DNA from: Nageia nagi
Lineage: Eukaryota > Pinophyta
Assembly: GCA_050084985.1 (NCBI GenBank)
Contig: JBITNC010000002.1
Location: 13,330,001 to 13,394,000, forward strand
DNA: 64,000 bases
Reading direction: 5' to 3'
Shown here: piece by piece, positions 1 to 15,000 of the stretch
Numbering within the stretch: position 1 is the stretch's first letter
Layout: the number at the start of each line of letters is the position of its first letter
Made by a program: the position numbers and the translations under genes
Notes under the pieces: model-generated
Told to the model about the DNA's origin: nothing
Database searches by the model: none
What the model saw: only the letters and a program-made list of their open reading frames with translations

Positions 1-3000
1 TCCATTCCTTGATAAATAATCTTGATACTAGTATATGGGGTAGGATGTTTGCTCATGAGCATCATTGCAAGCTAGGCATATGCTCACAACTTGTCCAAAA
101 GAAGAGACTTGATCTATATTTTCTACTAAGATATGTAGATTTTAAAACTTTTCAACAACAAAATACGAGAATTTTCTAGCATTGTTCTATCTACTCAAAA
201 GAGTAATTTGGTTAGCCATGCTTTGACACAAGACTTTCAAATCTTGGATCTCATTTTGTGTCAATACTACCTGATTTACTCTAGACTAAGGTGGAGTAGG
301 TAAAGCTAAAGGTGCTCTTGGGGTAGGCAAGGGTAGAGGAAACTATTGCATAAGAGCAGGAATACTAGCCAGAGGTGGGGCCATACAAATTTCTTGAGAG
401 ATTAATACTTGATTTTGAGGTAATATTGGAAAGTATGGCATAGGCATTTGGCTTGGAAGTATTCCTACAAAGATGAGATGAGCTTCAACAGACACTACTT
501 GCCTATAAACTTTTGAAAATATATTAACATCAAAATTTTGAATTTGAAATGAAAGGTTTGAAGGGAAGGCCTTAGGTAATACATCAATTCTTGAGATTTT
601 TGAGGCCTAACTAATATTAGAACTCTCTTCCAAGACTTCTGGAACCTAATGTTGAAGTCTAGAATGTTCTCCTATTCATATCTCTTGATAGAAGTGAATT
701 GGCTTAACAAGGAGAAAGGATCTCCTACTTCATTGAATTCTAAAATAAAGGGCTCTACCAATTGATATTATAAAGTAATAGATCCACTAGTAAGACCTCA
801 GTACCAATCAAGGACCTTTCCCTTAAATGACTGCACTAGCAGTCTCACCATAACATCTTCATGTTGAATATTATGAATCTTAGCCAGAATGGCTACTTCC
901 ACACAATGCTCATAAGCTATTTTCTATATCATTGCATCAAACTCTGGTAAAGTTTAAAAAACACCAGTTAGGATATCATGTAAAGTAGCTAAGGTTATGG
1001 GTATGCCATTGTCCCATGCAAGATAGATATTTAGAGTTGCATTAGCCATGTTTGGAAGATAAAAAGGTGCTAGTTTATATGAAGTTACTGAAGTACTAAT
1101 ACTACTAAAAGATTTAGACTTGATTATGATACTTCTCTTTGGAACACCAAGTTCTTTAAATTTTCGAACTTCTATTGCTGCCTTAGATTTAGATCTTGTC
1201 CACATACACTTTAACAAAAACATAAAACTATGGGTTTTCAAAATGATATGATGACTATAAAAGATTCAATTGTATACGTACCACCAATTTTGCTTCTAGT
1301 AAAGTCACCAATAAATTTTTGTGTCCCATTGAGCATGCCAAAAAATTTATACTATTGATTAATATTGTGTAATATCTTCACCCGCTACAATCTCAGCAAT
1401 AGTATACTATGAATAGACTATCTACGATAATTTGATCTCTAAAGAAGGTTGGTTCCTTATACATTAGGCATAAAATATAAAGAACAAGTAACCAAAAAGG
1501 AATAAAAGCATAAAAATATGAGGAATAAAATAAAGAGATAGAGTAACAAGGAATAAAGTAAAGGGGTAGATCACTAGTTCAGGATGGGCTTTCACAATGT
1601 GTGAAACCTTGGTAAGAATCTAGTGTAGCAGCCACAGAGCAAGCCTTCATTCCCTTAATTATTTCTTAGCATACATTTTACCATGTAACAGATACAGTTA
1701 TTCCAACACATTGTTATTATTATTTAAGAAACATTCATTAATTGCCACAACATAACGAGATTAAGAACAATTGTAACAAGTGTTGGAAAAGAAAGTTTAA
1801 TATAGTATCATATTGCTGAGGAAATAAAAGGTCTTCAAAAATAAATACAAGGGGCAGTACTAGGGATTCCAACCCATTTTCCTTATTACTATCTCAACTT
1901 ATACAAAAAGCAAAGTAACTATAATGTAACTAAAAAGATTGAACAATTACATAAAAATGCCTCAATAGGCCTAATTTTCTTTTTTGAAGTCTTCTTGATC
2001 GATAGTTATGTCTTCTAATTTTTTTTGACCATTTGCATCTTTCTCAAAATCCTTTGTAATATTATATAACTCTAGCAAGATTCTCCATAACTATTCTTAC
2101 TTTTATAGAAGTAAAAAGCTATTTCAGAAGTTTATGGGTGCTACTCCTATGGTTTTGGGACATTATGAGCTTCTCTAGGCCTTTACTTTTATATCTGCTT
2201 CTCTTCTAGAGTTCTATGATCATTTTGGGGATGTCAATTTGTAAATCAAGCTTTTTCTTCTTATTAATTCTCTTAGGGCATTATGTTGAATCAAACCAAA
2301 ATTTTGAATGCTCCTTGATGATGTCACTTATTCTAGGCTTGATGGTAAGAATAAAAAGGGATCTCTACACTCCATGGTAAGAATAAAAAGGGATCTCTTC
2401 TTTATTCCATATTCTTCAAGGGTTACACATCTTCTTGATGTTTTCATCTCTCTATAGGTTTGGTTATAAAACAAAAATGAAACTCCTATGCTCCTTGTGA
2501 CATCACACTAGGAATTATCTTATACTTAGCTATTTTTACTCTACTTTGCAAGGTTGTTGGGTCAAGCAAACTTTGGAATTTTGAATTCTTTAGATGACAT
2601 CATATCTCCTTCGGATTGGAAGAAAGAACCAAAATAAGACCTTCACACATCATAAACTCTTCTGATGACATCATCATATCCCAAGTTCGATGATAAGATA
2701 AAAATGAAACTTTGTTACTCTACATGATGTCATCTCTCCTCGAGCTTGAAAGAAAGAACCAAAATAAAAGCTCCACACATTACAAACTCCTTTGATGACA
2801 TCATCATATCCTAGGTCTGGCGATAAGACAAAAATGAAACTCTGCTACTCCACATGATGTCATCTCTCCTCACACTTGGAAGAAAGAACTAAAATAAAAC
2901 CTCTACACATTGCAAACCTCTTTGATGACATCATCATCTCTTGGGTCTGGTGATAAGACAAAAATGAAACTTTGCTACTTTGCATAATGTCATCTCTTCC

Positions 3001-6000
3001 TAGATCTCTTCATACTTAGCTTATTTTCATTTAAAAAACTTTGAAATTTCCACAACTACAAAAGAATGCTTCAAATACATTGAATACACTTTGAGGGTAT
3101 TCCAAAAAATTGTAGAATTATATATAAGTATACATTTACCTATGATGAATGAATTAAGGATGAATATAAATGAAGAGTGATCCCATAAAGATGCTCTTGA
3201 GACCATGACACTCAGATCCATAGGAAATAAATCATTGATGATATGCCCTACATGAAATGGGTCATTGGTAATTTGGATATGGGTCATTGATAGTTTGGTT
3301 TTGAGAGATCTATATGCCCAATGAAAGGTCACCACTTCACCAACATGTAAGGATGTTAGTTCATATGTATTAAATATATGATAGCTCATGTAAGACAATC
3401 AAGGAATCAAAATTCCAATCTTGATAAGGCAATGTTGAAGAACACGTAAAAAATAAATTTCCACTATTAAGGTTTAGAATTTGTTTTACCAAATATGTCT
3501 TGATAGTGGACTTATGTGACTCTCTATTATATAAGTAGCTTGATGATGATCACCTATACCTTGGGTCACATCCACTCCTTGGGGCACACATTACTTGCAA
3601 ATAAAACATACATTAGTCCATTATATTAATAATTGTGATAATAACATAAATAACTAAGATAAATCAATAATACCAATAATTAAATTTTTAAATAAATAAA
3701 AATGAAATTAAGGTATCTACAAATGCCCCACTTTGGAAGTATGATTGAAAAATATACATATTTGGAATTCATGCATTTCAAAGTATAACATAAAGAAAAA
3801 CTTCCTTGAAATTTTTTGTTGATATGCTTCATGATAATACCAACTCCATGCCCCCTTTTTGACTTAGATTCTTTTCACAATAAGGTGAGAAAGAAGTATT
3901 CAAGGTAAAAATAAGATGCATCAAAATTTTAATCATCTACAAAAGATATCAATGCATATTCAACATTTCTTGTTTGATCATACATATCATAACAATATGT
4001 TAACTTAGATATAGGTCATACATATGGAAATTTTTAGTCATTGCTAACCAAACAATAAATATTAAGATATGGATAATGCAATTGGCTATCTTGGGAACAT
4101 AACTATCTACCCATCAAAGTCATGGATAACAATGCCGTATAGTGTATCTTTGATTGTACCAAAAAATACAAAACATATAATCCAGGTTATAATTATCTAC
4201 TCATGAAGGTCATAAATAACTTAGTGCAAAGCATGATATATGATAAGCAAATTTCAATATAAAAACCAATAAATATTTAGAATTATATACCTAAAATCCT
4301 CTAGGATTAAGTTCCACAAAGATAGAATGGGATAAAATAGACTTTTATGATACTTAGAAACCTTTGAAGATGCTACTCACCAAAACAAGATCACTCTGAT
4401 AAGTAGTAAATTTTAATATAAAATACTATTGAATCTTTGGCACCTCATACTTGAAACTTACCCACTTGAAGATTTTCAACCAAAGGTGAATTGGATAATC
4501 TCAATATAATCATATTTATATTGTTGTTTTTGATAATTATTAAAATGATTTATGATTTTAGATGTTGATTCTAATATGCTCAAATTAGTAGTGAAAAACT
4601 ATGAAAAATTGATCTAATTTTTCACCTAAAAATGGACCACTAGTAGTCTAAAAATGTTCATGGAGGATCACTAATGATCCACTTTCTAATATATTTTCTA
4701 TGATTTTTAAGTGCATTGATCTCAATTTTCTCTCAATATTCTTATATTTGATATATAAATTTGCTTAACTACCCATCAAAATTTATGAAATCAATTAACT
4801 ACCTTGTTGATTTTGTTGAAAGGAACTTAAGATTTTTTGAATTAATTTGATATATCTTGATTGATTCTACTCTAAGGTTGCATATGATTTGGAACCATTC
4901 CTTTTTTTTATCTTTCAACAAAAATAACATTTGAAAAGGACTACCAGTGGTCTAAATATGAGTTGAGAGGATCACCATCTGTCCTTTTTCTTTGTTGTGA
5001 GGACCAATAGTAGTCCACTTCTTTGATCCAACTAAACTAATTTAAGCTTGCATTCTGTTAAATTTTTCTTCTAATTTTTTACCCCAACTTTGCACCTTGA
5101 AAGGTTGTTAGAAACATAAAAATCAATGCTACATAGATAAATGTGTACATAAATTTCTATAAATATATCTACAATTTATTTTCATTTAAAACTTTGCTAG
5201 TGTGTGGTTTATGAGTACATGTTTAAGATTTGCAAGAGTATTACATATGCACCTAGTGTTTTTAATGTTGTGAGTGTGATTTATGATCTTTTAAATATTA
5301 TACATGTTTATCCAAATCAATATGGTACTTGCCATGACTAAAAGAGAGGAACATTGAGTTTCTTTTGTTCAAAATTCACTTGTTGGACATGTGGAAAGGG
5401 ATTCTTGATGTTTTTATTTAACTCTTATTTGATTTATTTGAGATTTTTTCATAATTTTATGTGAATTTTAATTTTACCCTATTGGTTAGAGTTGATTTCA
5501 TTTTTCATTTTTGAGCTTGCAAAATTTTAGATAGAACATAAATTCACCATAAAAGCATGAAAGTGACCCTGATCAGGACCATTAGTGATATGCCTTGGAC
5601 TACTAGTAGTTTATTTTTTTAAGAAAATATAGCCCCAAAAATTTATTTCAAACCTAAAAATTTGGATATTTTGATTGTTTTTAGGGGATTTTTTTATCTA
5701 TCCAATCTTTCCATTTAGTCAGTAGGTGTGATTATGCCCTATTTTTGTTAGTAACATGAGAAAATACCAAAATATGCATGAATTAATGATATGAATAACA
5801 TGATAAATTGTAATTTAGATATTATTAGGTACCTAATTGTATCATTGTTATATTTTTGTTGATGCATACTTGATAGTATTTTATGAGACCCATTGGAAAG
5901 TGTCGAGCCTTTGACATACATTGCTAGTGGGATGTTTCCTAAGAGGATAATGAAATTCTAAACACCCTATTACTAAGACACCACATCACTATCCCTATAT

Positions 6001-9000
6001 CCAACATGAAAAGGATTCCTTGACAACTCTAATGGAGAGGTGGTATAGAAATACCAACATCTTTCATTACCATCCAAAGAGATGACCATTACACTAGAGG
6101 ATAATTACTAGATTATGGGGTCCCTATCATAGGGAAGTTACTCAACATGGAACCTATTCCTAGACAAGAGAGGGGGAAGAAGTTATCATAATTGATCACA
6201 TGTACATATGAATATCACTACATTAAGAGAGGATGCTTCTTATCCCAAGTGGTGATAGAGGACCCTTAGTGCCCAAATGATGATTGCAACTACTACTGGC
6301 TACACTCATAGACATGTTCTTGTACCCATACAAGAGTAGAGAGACTTTCCCCAAGGGTTAATACCTATCATGTAGGATATGATGGGATGATAATAAAGAT
6401 ATGCATGGAACCCAACTATACTATTGTTGACACTTAATTTTGGTCCACCTTAGGTTTCCTTATTAAGTATTTCATTGTATTAATATTATATTATATTATG
6501 TGTGTTATGTTGGCATACTTAAAATACTTCTCATGTAATTTAATCTTTATTCATGCAAGGTATCTTAACATTGACGTTAGCTTCTATGTGGATGTTCCTC
6601 TTGCATAGTTAAAGGAAAGCATGATTACATGGTAAAGTTATTAAGATTTCATCTTGATAGTTGGTACCTAAATTTAAGTATTTCTTAATGTCTTAATCTA
6701 TTGATATTGGGATCTTGTTATCACATGAGCATATATATTATTCCATCTTATGCAATTATATGTTTGGCTCGACTTATCGATATCTAATTATCTACTAGAT
6801 CTTGATTGCAAACTCTACTTTTGAGATGCTCAATGTTTGTCACTATTGTACATGATAATACTATCATTCAGGACTCCATATATGTTATCCCTTGGGAATC
6901 CATGCTAGGGTTTGAGTCTACTTTATTGTGTGGATTTACATATCAAGATCACTATCTTTGATAAGCTCATTTTTTCATATAATCTTTTTCATCCTAGGTA
7001 AGGTTAACAAGTATGTATCTATCTCTTGATCCCTTTCTCATTAGTGCATTGGTGTTATCTTAATCTAATAGTATAAGTATTGCTTTATTCATTTCCATTA
7101 TACTTTAGATTATTTTTCTTATTATCAAATATTAATGCTTAGTATACTTACATTAATCTTAGATGTAACTAAAAACATTCAACATATTGACACCTAATAT
7201 AGTATATCCATATCTTAATTAGGATTGGAAAGTGCTTTCGAACCTACCGCATTTTTTGGAAAAAAGCCTTGATTTTTCATTTTTAGGGTATCATATTTTT
7301 TGTGGAATTTTTCATAGGAAACCATAGGTTTTGTTTGATTTTTTTTTTATCTTAATTTTCTACAAAATTAGAAAATACTACTGCTTTAACATTGTTGAAA
7401 ATTTGAAGGTATTTTTATTTTATAAAATTCTATTCTTGTTCAAAACCTTAGATTTTGAACCTATTTTTTGAGATTTTATGCATGTTTATGCCATAGAACT
7501 TTGTCCAAACCCTATATATTCATGGTAAGCAATTTTTAGAAGGTGATATTGGGTTTATTTGCATGTATTATTAAGGGATTTTAAGTTGAAGAAATTTTTG
7601 TTGAATTTTAATTTTGGTCAAAACACTAGATTTTGAGCCTAATTTTTGAAGATTTGGTGGATGTTTATTCCCTAGAATTTTACCTAAGACCTAGATATTC
7701 ATTATAGGAAAATTTTGAAAGGTGAAATTTAAGATTATTACATGCATTTTCTGAGGTTTTTGATTGAAGAACAAAATATTTTTATAAAGAAACCTAAATT
7801 TTCAAGGTTATTTTAGTCAGTTTGGTAAGTTTTTGCATTAGAACATCATAACTCACACATATATATTTTATATTGGGATATTTTTTATAATTTTGAAGAT
7901 CATATTTTGTAAAATTAGCATATTTTTGGGTTATTTTTATCTTTTCAAAGTTCACCTTGATGAGAACCTTTTTCATAAAGCTGCAAAGTTTTCATAAAAT
8001 ATTGAACTTCCCATAAGGAGGCTTTCCCAATTAAAATTGTATCGTTAATAAATTGATGATGAGTGGCTAGATTATAATTTTTTTCTAGTAAAATACCTTG
8101 AATTTGATTTAATTTTCTCTTCTTTCTAATAGTTCTACCAAGAGCCTTAACCATTATGATAAATAAATAAGGGGATATGGGATCTCCTTGATGTAAACCT
8201 CTTTGGGCTTGAAAGTAACTGATTGCTTCTCCATTAATAATTAAAAAATAGGAAGGATTAGTAATGCACAATTTAATATAATTCCTCCATTTATCTCTAA
8301 ATCCAAAATTTTTACAAAATTTTATCCATAAATGTCTAATTTACCCTATCATAAGCTTTTTGCATGTCAAGCTTCAAAAGCATGCTTTCTTCATTTCTTG
8401 TTGTTAGAGAATGAAGAGTCTCATGCATTGTGATAATACCATTTGTTATCCTCCTTCCATATATGAAACCATATTATTCATAAGAAATAAGTAAGTGTAG
8501 ATGAATTTTTAATATTTTAGTCATGCGCTTGGTGATAATTTTGTAAACACAATTACATGAACTTATTGGCCTAAAGTTTTTGAATTCATTAGCACCTAAA
8601 ACTTTTGGTAAAAGGGTAATAAAATTTTTATTCCAAGATTTGAGTAAGTTTCTTTTGCTAAAGAATTCCCCAACTACTAAACAAATGTCTCTACCAACAA
8701 TATCCCAACATTTTTGAATGAAACTTAGAGGGTAACCATATAGACCCAGAGCTTTACCAAAATTCATGCTAAACATCATTTTTTTGATTTGTTCTATTCT
8801 CAATAGTTTTTCAATATCCTCTTTAATATCCTAAGTGAGAGTGGTAGGAATATTATCAAGAATGTCTTCCATGGTTATTGAGTCTTCTGCATGGTCATTA
8901 CCAAGTAGATTTTTGTAAAACTTTTCTCCCTTTTTATATCATCAATTTCAGTAATACTCTCATCCTTTGCAAGTTTTATATTTTTAATTTTATTTTATAT

Positions 9001-12000
9001 TCTCCTATTGAGGGTTGTAAGTTAATTTTTATTTTTATTTTTATCTCCCTCCTTTAACCAATCAATTCTTGATTTTTATTACCAATGAATTTTTTCTTGG
9101 GTAATAATGTTATACACATATGGTAAGCTATAGTTCTCCCTATCTAATCAATAATATCTTCAATTTATTAAAGTTTAAATTTAAATTCTTGTTTTCTTCT
9201 ATTGACACCTTTAAAAACTTATACATTCCATACTTTCAACTTTCCTTTAACATGTTATAACTTTTTTCTAACTCTTTACATCACAATTCCTTCAACATTT
9301 ACATTCCACCATTGATTTATGTTACTAAAGAAATCTTTATGTTGCATACACATGTATTCAAATATGAAAGGATATTTTTCCTTTTCCTCTTGAGAAATTT
9401 GGATTAATAATGGGTTGTAATGGGTTCTCCAAGAACTTATCAACATAGCTCTATCAAGTCTCTTATGGATCAAGTCAACATTTAATATTCTATTGGAATA
9501 GGTATAAGAGCTCCCATTTAAATTCAAATCCATAAGTTTAGTGATATTAATAAATTGCCTAAAATCTTACATACTTCTAGACCAATCTTTATTCCCCTCA
9601 TTTTTTTCATGAGTATGTAATGAAGAGTTAAAGTCACCCATTACTACCCATTCCTCATCAATAAATTGATTTCTATGAGGTACTAAATCATCCCATAAAT
9701 TTTCTTGGGCTATTGCATTATTTGGAGCAAAAATATTTGTTAAAATAAAGGTAAAACCATCCTTTTTACTTGTGATTCTAGTTGAAATCCCTATTGTTGA
9801 GTTAAATTGAATTCTCTCCACTAAAACTATATCTATATTTCACAAATTTCAAAGACCACTTGAACTATTTTGTTTACTAATTGAAGAAATAACTTCCACT
9901 TGATATTGTTTCCAAATGTTCATTTTTGCTCCTATCATTTTATTTTCTTTGACATTAGTTTCTTGTAAGAATAAAATATCTAGTTTATGAGTCTTAACTA
10001 GTTCTTTTGCAATAATTTATCTTTTTAGTTTGTTGCATCCTTGGACATTCCAACTTATGATCTACATATTTATCTATTTATTCTTACTAGAGGAAGCCCC
10101 CATTATGATCTAATGTTCTTTGAGTTCCATTAGTTATATCTTTGTCTATATCTTTTCATCTTGTAATAATTTTTATATTCATACAAGATATACATTTTGC
10201 AACATCAATAATTTTCCTTGCACTTCTTATCTATCTCATAAAAGTAGTATCATAAATAAGATATCTAATTTTCTTCTTTTTTGCATTCTTATTTTGTACT
10301 TCCATCCATACTAATTGATCTCCATAATCTTCTTATTCCTCTCTTAGTAAATATGAATAATAAGTATCTATGGCATCTAAAGAAGACTATGGAAAAATGA
10401 AATTTTGATAAGCTTTAGTTAGAATATTTTGGTATTGCAATTCTTCTTCTAATTCGAATAAAATCAACAGTTGGATCATAGTTTCTATGGAAGTGTACAT
10501 GTATGGTATTATATTATTCTATTAATTATTAATATTATATTCCACCTTACGAATTGCATTTTCAACTGGATCTTCTTTCTGAACTTTATTTATAAATTGT
10601 ATCTCCTATTCTTGAATTAGATATAAGTTTTTAGTGTTCTTTGGTATCTCTATAGGATCTGCGTTTAGTAGTTCTCCTTGATTCAAAGATTCCACCCTAT
10701 TATCATTCTCTACTTTCTGAATAACATGAAAATAGTTTTTATCTTTTGGTCGAATATGGCCCTATTTGTAAAACTTATTCATATCTGCTACATGTATTCC
10801 TCCTTTCCCATTTGGTCTTCAATCAACATTGTTTATTTTGGTATTTCAAAAATTTTGATTCACATTAACGTGGCTCAGATCTTGAGTAGATTTTTCGAGA
10901 CAATCCTTAGTAAGATGATCATTTTTTTACAATTTTTACACATAGTAGGAAGTAACTTGTAGTGAATAGGTTCAAACCATTCACCATCCTCATTTTTCAA
11001 AGTGATCTTCTTTGATAGTGGTTTTTAAACATACACATTCACAAAAACTCTAGCATTATTTAACCTTATTCCATTTCAAATGTGAATGTATAAATAAATC
11101 AACTTTCCAATCATTTCCACTACTCCAACTACATATTCGTGACATCAAAAATTTAAATGCAAATTTGGTAGGGTTACTCAAATTGGCACAACATTAAAAT
11201 CTTCTTTCTCTTGTATGAAATCCTTGTACTAATGTTTGATTGCTAAACCATTCTTCTCGAGCCACCAAGGTTCATTTTGAAGTACCCATTCTGTAGACAC
11301 CTAAAAATGTCCCTCATTAACTAAGTAAACATTAGAATAATCATAACTCGGTGTGAAAACATAAAATAGGTTTAGAAACCCTATTATTGGATAGCTCTCA
11401 TCGAGTGTATGCAAAATGAATGGTCATATGACCCCTTTTTGATGAAATTTGACTTTTAGGCGGTCATTTTAATATAATTAACTAGTTGCTAGTGTTCTAT
11501 ATCAAACGTCGATGTTTTCAGGCGATCACCGATGTTCGACATACAAATGTCGGTGACTCTACAATAGTCAAACAAAAATCAAAAAAGGAAGTTGGAACGC
11601 TTCGTCTCCCATGATGAGGTGGATAGAGGAGGTCAGTTACGACTTACGGTGGCTCTTCACTTCCCCTTTCTAGCCTTGGAACGTCTCACCTAAAAATCTA
11701 TAAATACAAGCTAATAAAAAGCAATATAAACCTAATTGACCCCAATTGAACCCAATTTTGAAGTAGGGTAATGCTGCCAAAATCTTATGAACTCATTCCT
11801 TTTATTGTTTAATGCTAGTTTCATTTTAATACAATGTTACACATAGATGCTTTGATGTTGTTGTCTTTTGCATGTGTGTAGGATTTACAGGTTGCTCATA
11901 TCAAGGGAAGAAGCAAGCAACTCAAAAACAATGAAGATTTAATACTCTTTATTTTGGCACATAGCATTTGTAAAAGTCCCTTCTAAAGGCAAATTGTAGT

Positions 12001-15000
12001 TTGAACTAAGATTGAATATCATTTTGCAATTACAACATGTTTATCTATGTTATATAATTTGAGGTTCAATGAAGATTGAAGAGTAATTTTTATTTTATGT
12101 TATTCTACATTCCAGCTCAATTTTCATTGCAACATTCTGGCACTAGAAGGAGGGCCCCTCTGTTATTGAGAGGGAGATATTTTGTCTATGATTCTACCTT
12201 TCTGTTCTCTGGTTTTTTCGGATTTTTCCACATATTAACTTCAAATTTTAGGTTCTGTGCTTTTTCAGGAATTTGTTGCAGAAACACTAGTGACTGGTAT
12301 CGAATGCCAACGACTGTCATTAAATGCCAATGACTGGTATCGAACGCCAACGACTATCATTAAATGCCAGCGACTGGTATCGAATGCCAACAACTATCAT
12401 TAAATGCTAGCGATCATAATCAAATGCCAGTGACTGTAACTAAACACCAGCGTTCCCTATCTAAATGTCGGTGACTCATATCCAGGTCATTTTATCTCTT
12501 TTTGCTATTTCTAAAAAAGTAAAATAAAATTATGTTATGAAAAAATATTTTTGAGTGTGATTCCTTTACCTAGAGTGCATATAAGAATGGGTAGAAAAGG
12601 TTAAATGCATATCTTTTATTAATTTATTTTATGTATGAAGTTATGTATTTATTTTCATGCTTTGGGTGAAGGGCACGTACACATTAATACTTTTTATCTT
12701 GTCTACTTATGCTCTCCCTTTGCGCTTCGAGTGATCTAAGGTGACCAGAATAGACTTGATAAGAAGGGGTAAATTAATTTTTCTTTTCCTTCACACTCAC
12801 ACTACATACACATTAATACTTTTTATCTTGTCTACTTATGCTCTCCCTTTGCGCTTCGAGCGATCTAAGGTGACCAGAATAGACTTGATAAGAAGGGGTA
12901 AATTAACTTTTCTTTTCTTTCACACTCACATTATCATTAATTGGGTTAATTTATCTACATCTAATGACCTCTTACTAGTAAGAGGAGGCAATTTACTACA
13001 CATAATACTTCCACAATTGGAAGAGGCAAATGAATCACACTTAATTTGGAATGAATTTAAGGAAAATAAATTAGGGTGTTGGATAGCACAAATCACATTA
13101 AAGGGTTAATGAATTGGGTGGATTCGAATACACTAAGTACTTTCACTTAACAAAGTATGCTCTCACTTTTACGCTTCGAGCGATCTTAAGTGATCAGAAA
13201 TAAGTTAAGTGAAAGAGGTAAAATTTATCCAAATCTTACTTGTAAATTTACTACACATAATACTTCCATAGTTGGAAGGAGTTAATGAACATCACTAAGA
13301 GGTTGGATAATGAATCACATTATAATTAGAAAAGAACAACGGGGTTTATTAAGGTCAAGATCCATCTTATAATAAACTTTTGATTGTATCACATTAAGTT
13401 AAGATAAATGAATGGACATGAATGTTTGGGGAGGGTAGTATGCATAATTGCATCTTACTTATTTAAATTGCATTTCATAAGGCCTTAAAGGATATAATTG
13501 AAAATTAATGAGTTGGATGTCACTACCAACCGTTAATTCTTACTTCTTTGTACCCATCGACATAACACACTTGAAGCCATAGAGCCAGTCACACTTGGAG
13601 GTGATTACCAAGGTGACTCTCCTTTAGGTAGGAGTAAAAAAAGGAGACTCTTCTAGAACCAAGCCAAAAGCCATAGAAGCTTGTAAACATTACTTAGAAT
13701 TACCCAACCTACCTTGTTTAACACTTGATTAGTCAAAACAAATTAGGAAAATTAAAAGACTAAAAGTGAACAACTCATATCGTTCATTTAACTTAGATAT
13801 TAAAAATATGTGAAAAAAAAGTTAAAAAGATAATCACATCGTTAGAAGTAAATTTGCATGTAGGATGTTTGTGCATCAAATTGTTTTCTCGAAAACATAA
13901 TATAAAAGATAAAAATGAAGTTCTCTTTTTACGATGTTTGTTTATAATGGTTCAAACTAGAAGTATGGCCGCTAAGGAAATACAAGAATACCCATTTGAA
14001 ATACAAGAAATAGATACAGATAATATGGATTTGATAGAGTCTTCAGTTAGGAGGCCACCTCTTTTAGATGAATCAGATTCATGGATAGGTCGTTATGAAG
14101 GTAAAGATAAAGATTGGGATTATGATCAATCTAGATTGCAAAGACAAGGTATAGAGGATCATATTACTAAGTCTAGAATGCAAGTGTTAGATGAAGAGTT
14201 AATTGAAATTCGTCATCGTCTAGCTAATCATAGAGATATTCCTAAGATGTCTTCTAGTGTACCAAGAGATGTAGAAAAACAAGATCAAAGGTGTCATAAC
14301 TTAGAAATTGATGAGGATAGATCTCGAGCTGGAACCATAGCGGTACCAGAGACCGAACTGTATAAAGTTATCTATGATAGAGTCATTTGTCAATTACCAG
14401 ATGGTTGAATAGTCAGTTCTTTGATTAGAAAAGAAGGACTTCCTCTTTCTCGTAAATATCTTGAATTAGGAAAAAATGAAGTAGCAATACCTGCAAGTAA
14501 TTTATCTCAAAGAGCTCCTTCAATAAAGCAAACGGAAAAATCTTACTCTTCAAAGGGAAGATTAGATAGAAGGACATCTAAGTTTGTAGTAGAAGAGATA
14601 CCTTCTTTTGAATAACTAAAAGAACGAAGATGATTATACACAACAAAAACGGGTCAAAGATTCACGTAAGTATATGCCGATGAGATTAAAAGGGCCGCAG
14701 AGATGCAATATCTCCTAGAGGAAGAAAATAGAAGAAATAATGAAGTCCTTAGAATTCAAGAACAAGAAGATAAATTAAAAGAAATGGAAGATAAACTTTT
14801 TAGGGATAAAAAGAAATTAATAGAACAAGAGCAAATAAACAAAGAGAGAAGTGAATTCCTGGAACAAGAAAAGAAAAGACTTCATAAAGAGCATGAGATT
14901 CAATTGCATTTAAGAGAATTACAACTTGAAGAATTAGAAAAAGAAAAAATCAAAAGGGAGCAACATCTACATATGGAGAAAGAAAAACAAAGATAGTGGG